Assembly (NCBI GenBank): GCA_014238825.1
Contig: JABAAI010000001.1
Coordinates: 1 to 34,973 of the forward strand
Source of the DNA: Leptospirales bacterium
GTDB lineage: Bacteria; Spirochaetota; Leptospiria; Leptospirales; Leptonemataceae
Direction of reading: 5' to 3'
Length of the DNA stretch: 34,973 bases
The notes beneath the pieces were generated by a model. That model was not told where the DNA came from, searched no databases, and saw only the letters and a program-made list of their open reading frames with translations. Shown here piece after piece: positions 33,301 to 34,973 of the stretch; within the stretch, counting starts at the first letter, position 1, and the number at the start of each line of letters is the position of its first letter. Made by a program: the position numbers and the translations under genes.

Positions 33301-34296
33301 CTAAGTACTGATAGCGCAGGTTTTTTAAGTATCGCGGCTGCGAATATTTTGAATATAAATAATGCTACTATTAGTAGCAGTGATGCTTTCTTTGATGCTG
33401 GTTCTGCTGTACTTGCCTCTAATTTATCTATAGGCAGTGGTTTTGGAGTCGCTGCTATGGGTGGCGTGGAGAAAAAATCCGTTGTAATCGATGCTGGGGG
33501 TGGACTTGATCTGAGAGGAGCGTCTTTGTCTGGAGAAAATATAGAATTATATGCTGGAGGGGATGTCTCTTTCTATTCTGGAGTTAATGAAGGTTTTGGT
33601 GAAAGCTCTATAGTGAGTAATGATCTTTTAAAAATTGTATCTGGAGCTAGTGTTGACTTTCGTGCCATGAGTGGTGAAAGAGTAGCTTTTGAATCTCTTG
33701 AAATTTTTGCAGAAAGTGACGTGCAAATTCAGGGTTCTGTATTTAAGGTCAGTGAATCTGGTGTCTTGGTAGTGGCGGGGCGTGATTTGCAATGGGATGG
33801 TTCATCTTTCCAAGGGGATGGGAAGGTGTACTTGGATATAGGCCGTGATGTCGGAGATATAAATCGTGATGTTGAGAAAGGAATCGTCTCGGTTAATCTT
33901 TCGGTTGCTAATTTTAACCTTAATGCAGGTCGGAATGTTGACTTAAGAGGTGTTGGCATTTATGGTAGTGCAGACAATAATAAAGTCAATGTTTATGCTG
34001 GTAGTGACCTCTTGTATATTGATAGCAATCTATCGTTCACTGGCGATTCTTCTCTTAAAGCAGGCGGTAATTTAAATATAGGGGGTTCTGTCTTTTCTGT
34101 TATAGGCAATGTAGATGGTGCTCGCTTGTCTTTGGTTGCTGGAGGGAATTACTTGGCTAACTCTGTTGAGTTTAATCTTAACGATTCGTCCCTTGATGCT
34201 AATGACGGGTCTGTTTTTATTTGGGGTGGGCAGGATGTTGATTTGAGCTTGTCTCAAATTTCTGCTGCTAAGATTGACATAATTGCCTTGGGTTAG
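27397..34296 (+). CDS. Giant two-partner-secretion exoprotein (FHA/TpsA-like), ended by in-frame TAG
   Basis: 2299 residues to the TAG. Domains: a long signal peptide (1-42, hydrophobic core VALVVITQYLFLLCVGSL, likely cut after LNA), then a TPS/haemagglutination-activity domain (about 75-260). The TPS region has NVSTPSRAGVSRNYFQDFNVN, GLIINNS, and ANSLGIDCDGCSFMN with C171/C174, matching the usual NPNGITCNGCGFIN region, though NPNG reads NSLG. The remainder is a Ser/Gly/Asp/Ala/Leu/Asn-rich array of degenerate ~20-residue units (SLDAGGDLTIDNSSIKGG-like) expected to form a right-handed beta-helix. I see no cysteine after C174. It should be exported by Sec and an outer-membrane TpsB transporter (not in the window) to serve in adhesion or cell contact. 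The TAG interrupts continuing repeats, see the next entry. Confidence 0.88.
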   Translation: MFINSLYKAKIVNRVNHIKRSFVALVVITQYLFLLCVGSLNAQQRGLMNQSQDDERSLMMDNSAIQDAYLGRSNNTSVFNVSTPSRAGVSRNYFQDFNVNQAGLIINNSIYGGDSSLSGEYVSGNSNLFGGTARIVLSEVTGSNASSLRGGVEMLGQRAEFILANSLGIDCDGCSFMNMSRVALTTGQVVFGTDGDLSHFNVTEGHVSIGAGGLDASDADFFDIITRSASIDGELQAKDVSMLLGSSQVSYDKRKATSRLRGSGEVVEYSLDVGKLGAIKSNNITMESNAKGVGVRVDGKMSANSGAMHFTADGKMHLGGSASADKGSVSLRSRRGDVLTSGPISAGLDVTIEADLGNYVNDGADISSMAGVINVSVANGISTSGGSFFAGESISFEAGDGFTNIGGDIVSDGFVNIVAGQGDLVNELSSLEARGGDVRLSTRGELRSDDVSISGSQFVKAFAGSSALSSSFSAFANEGIMIYAGDYLSNFDSSSSFTSYGDISLNAGLTLFNESDIFSSESISLGAGEDIVNSASIEAGRGLSLLAGGGISSHILGDADGNRGSLSGSSVSLEAVGGDISIRGDIIATGSVAGFINEDDAQGGGVRIVAGGGIANQGSIRGDNVFIEAEGGDFNSSEGDIIGLSSVSISASRLKQGALGDVIDSGSIRFGAGNISANYVSMDAKHSLLFGPGVMVGSNETSVVELYADSFIKLGGGAKVLANSIVLDGREGIETADGSVVQSRGLGGDVQLVSRHGGISVAGDLLSDSDLSLLASLDVTSGVNSSIKSGLLTGGSSAHFSTLDISSGGGIDINGTLFSGGSVRLDGSYVSVESFNVSAASNDNVAVFSGGDATLDHAVVSAGSFELIAGGEASLDASVLSFSGDFFVIAGAGIDLKSSQVSGVDLYLKSGADLLVENAEFWGRQIGLKAARDLVATNALASASSELELVAGDELLVVDTSLRGDSLLLNSGSDLFGDGSVMNNVGSSALVINSKKSLSLSRADIFSVNGGDISISAADKSNLIGASLNSGSLLSIDVGSDLDVTSADLSGGSLRVFASGNLIASEASFEAAEVEDRLYSVDADGAGAIVISSSAVLVIDDARFDADSLLELHGSRGAKADRLSARVGDSNGVIAISSGGDLSLDDSHLSLRGGDLSLDAVGNISAYNSMIGVADGALSVDAGGSFSFDGAELISSSISLESQRDGIMANDAYLSANYGDLNISAKGNIGLDDSFLSGSNLNIYSLDSVANSNSTVKVTGEGSAIVGAGGGISFSNSELLSGYFNFDAGDSILASGSFMESASDSSTDESLGSVLVAGSVLDLENSIIEVSSLSLFLESKGELVANNASLAVSGEESVLSLKSQSNLSIDRSYLLGAKLSFIASGDISAEGSYLSGSDAKSLSLDAGGDLTIDNSSIKGGDISMRAANDIYASFSTITGKAFDVGLNTKPLLSAGGNLTMLGSDVTYDGKIIVKSATYLDASEAVFRSVEGKEISLMAENKLSLANSSLYGASLNLVAGDKISASGVVLQASVIDSSEEGVGDITIITDASLDISDALLLGVDITVNAGQEVSANSSSFFAQNLTLSSGSSIEADDITLLLSDKNSVADDSIDTNIVRSSLAISAYGDLSMNASVLRADSIALDAGSSLSLVGSDVLSGDAYLEIKAGGDIALSEAKVYGDSVAILSGGDILAKNASLRSSRSGSLDIFSGSFLDLAGDSVVSGGVLSISAEDIVAEGASVLAYSDAGLLIKSQNDLDLDNAFVSSGGELNLVANKVLSAIGSSFGSGAGKGLGINAGAELSLGAASLFVAGDELRIDAGSSLYGSGLVFAGFGDNVSIGISSGASLELDSLALYGSSVSIVAGHNASLKDVSISVREFASDGSGDSVDSLSLIVGGDLNLDDSVILSNSSFRIDALGGFSANRASIDAGNSLVLSAGLGLDIGSSVLKANSISLVANRGDIKAANIVLSTDSAGFLSIAAANILNINNATISSSDAFFDAGSAVLASNLSIGSGFGVAAMGGVEKKSVVIDAGGGLDLRGASLSGENIELYAGGDVSFYSGVNEGFGESSIVSNDLLKIVSGASVDFRAMSGERVAFESLEIFAESDVQIQGSVFKVSESGVLVVAGRDLQWDGSSFQGDGKVYLDIGRDVGDINRDVEKGIVSVNLSVANFNLNAGRNVDLRGVGIYGSADNNKVNVYAGSDLLYIDSNLSFTGDSSLKAGGNLNIGGSVFSVIGNVDGARLSLVAGGNYLANSVEFNLNDSSLDANDGSVFIWGGQDVDLSLSQISAAKIDIIALG

Positions 34297-34973
34297 CTTG
34301 ATTTAGAGGGAGCTTCTATTACTAATGAACTTTCTACAGAAGAGGCGGATAAATTATTTGTTTCTGATGGCGAGCCTGTATTATATGAGGATCGGGATAC
34401 TCGCGTTAGTCTTATCTCTGGTGGAAACTTAAATCTTCAATCATCAACACTTCGTTCTCTTGAAAATGGAGGCTCTTTTTTCATTAATGCAAAAGATGGA
34501 GATGTCTCTTTGCAAGATGCTGATATTGATATGGGGGAAGCTAGTGCCCACGTTAAAGCTGGCGGAGGAAATTCGGGGGTTGGGAGTATTTTCTTAGAGG
34601 GTACACAGGCTAAGGGATATCTTTTTTTTGAAGCTCGTGGTTCTCCATCTGATATTGTCCTGAATAGTGGTACTAGTATAACTGGAGTAGAGTCGACTTT
34701 CTGGGCAGGTAGACAGCTTGATATCGATAGGTCGGGTATGGAAGACGTATCTGCTGTTTATGGGGGCGTCTCGCTTATTCAAAGATACTCTCTAAGTAGT
34801 GAGAAACTAAGGGGAATAAATTTTGAAGAAGGAAGTTCTGTGTACTTGGAATCTCTTACGGGTGATGTTTTTTATGAAAATTCTGATATAGACTCTTCGG
34901 TTACTTCACTGTCACTCAAAGCTTGGGGAACGGTGTCTTTTGATAATTTTGCGGGACGTGATACGCTTAGTCT
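34297..34973 (+). pseudogene. Continuation of exoprotein frame after in-frame TAG (runs off window)
   Basis: The same reading frame stays open for the remaining 225 codons to the window edge. The first residues (LDLEGASITNE) and later segments (RVSLISGGNLNLQSSTLRS, GDVSLQDADIDMG) are the same beta-helix repeat style. No ribosome binding site or in-frame ATG lies close after the stop. The junction IIALG-TAG-LDLEG would read through smoothly if TAG were CAG (Gln). It is best explained as part of one gene broken by a nonsense change, or a sequencing/assembly error; translation of this part is otherwise unsupported. Confidence 0.75.

Noticed and set aside
34294..34296. TAG recoding (amber suppression, pyrrolysine or Gln code)
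   Set aside because: At least six other genes in the window end naturally at TAG, so a genome-wide reassignment does not fit. Local readthrough cannot be excluded and is treated in the findings.
27397..34973. Tandem repeats of the exoprotein as a CRISPR array
   Set aside because: The repetition is at protein level and degenerate; there are no identical 25-37 nt DNA repeats with unique spacers. No CRISPR array or cas gene is seen anywhere in the window.
1..34973. Insertion sequences, integrase, prophage or attachment sites
   Set aside because: No transposase, integrase or phage proteins and no tRNA-end direct repeat was found; gene order looks like a stable chromosome backbone apart from the exoprotein.

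Overview
The window is a gene-dense stretch (about 26 protein genes and one tRNA in 35 kb) of an AT-rich bacterial chromosome. A two-partner-secretion (TPS) exoprotein, a probable outer-membrane-type lipoprotein and a shikimate/branched-chain/lipoate biosynthetic core point to a diderm bacterium. The phylum cannot be fixed from the sequence alone. An LCP/LytR_C protein next to rsfS, a MeaA-type B12 mutase and an SCP2-type thiolase are combinations I loosely associate with spirochaetes such as Leptospirales, but this is only a hint. TAG, TAA and TGA are all used as stops, TTG starts are common, and many starts lack a clear Shine-Dalgarno sequence.

Layout. 1-2517 (minus): aroK, an FAD/NAD oxidoreductase and the N-terminal end of pyrG (cut by the window edge), with pyrG coupled by a 4-nt overlap. 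2615-7671 (plus): a thiolase, a GAF-GGDEF diguanylate cyclase, and a pyruvate-phosphate-dikinase-like protein whose ATP-grasp half looks degenerate. 7686-11001 (plus): tRNA-Gly(UCC), rpsO, pnp, dut, the translation/RNA-decay/nucleotide block. 11018-14594 (minus): operon lipA, an AAA ATPase of unknown role, xseA. 14680-15168 (plus): coaD. 15222-17926 (minus): a von Willebrand A lipoprotein with its own promoter and terminator, and a dGTPase. 17927-18303: a 377-nt divergent intergenic region with five inverted repeats, one a perfect 33-nt palindrome. 18304-19128 (plus): rsmI. 19138-22987 (minus): ilvD followed by a MeaA/ethylmalonyl-CoA-mutase-type enzyme. 23214-27193 (plus): a tightly packed operon of a phosphoglycerate-kinase homologue lacking nearly all catalytic residues, an LCP/LytR_C membrane protein, rsfS and mrp. 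27305-34973 (plus): a near-consensus promoter driving a giant TPS exoprotein made of beta-helix repeats. Its reading frame is broken by one in-frame TAG at 34294-34296 and then stays open to the window end.

Most of the window is housekeeping. The points that stand out are the apparent pseudo-PGK embedded in a ribosome/cell-envelope operon, the PPDK homologue with an eroded nucleotide-binding domain but intact phosphohistidine and PEP sites, the nonsense codon within the giant adhesin, and the palindrome-rich dgt/rsmI spacer.
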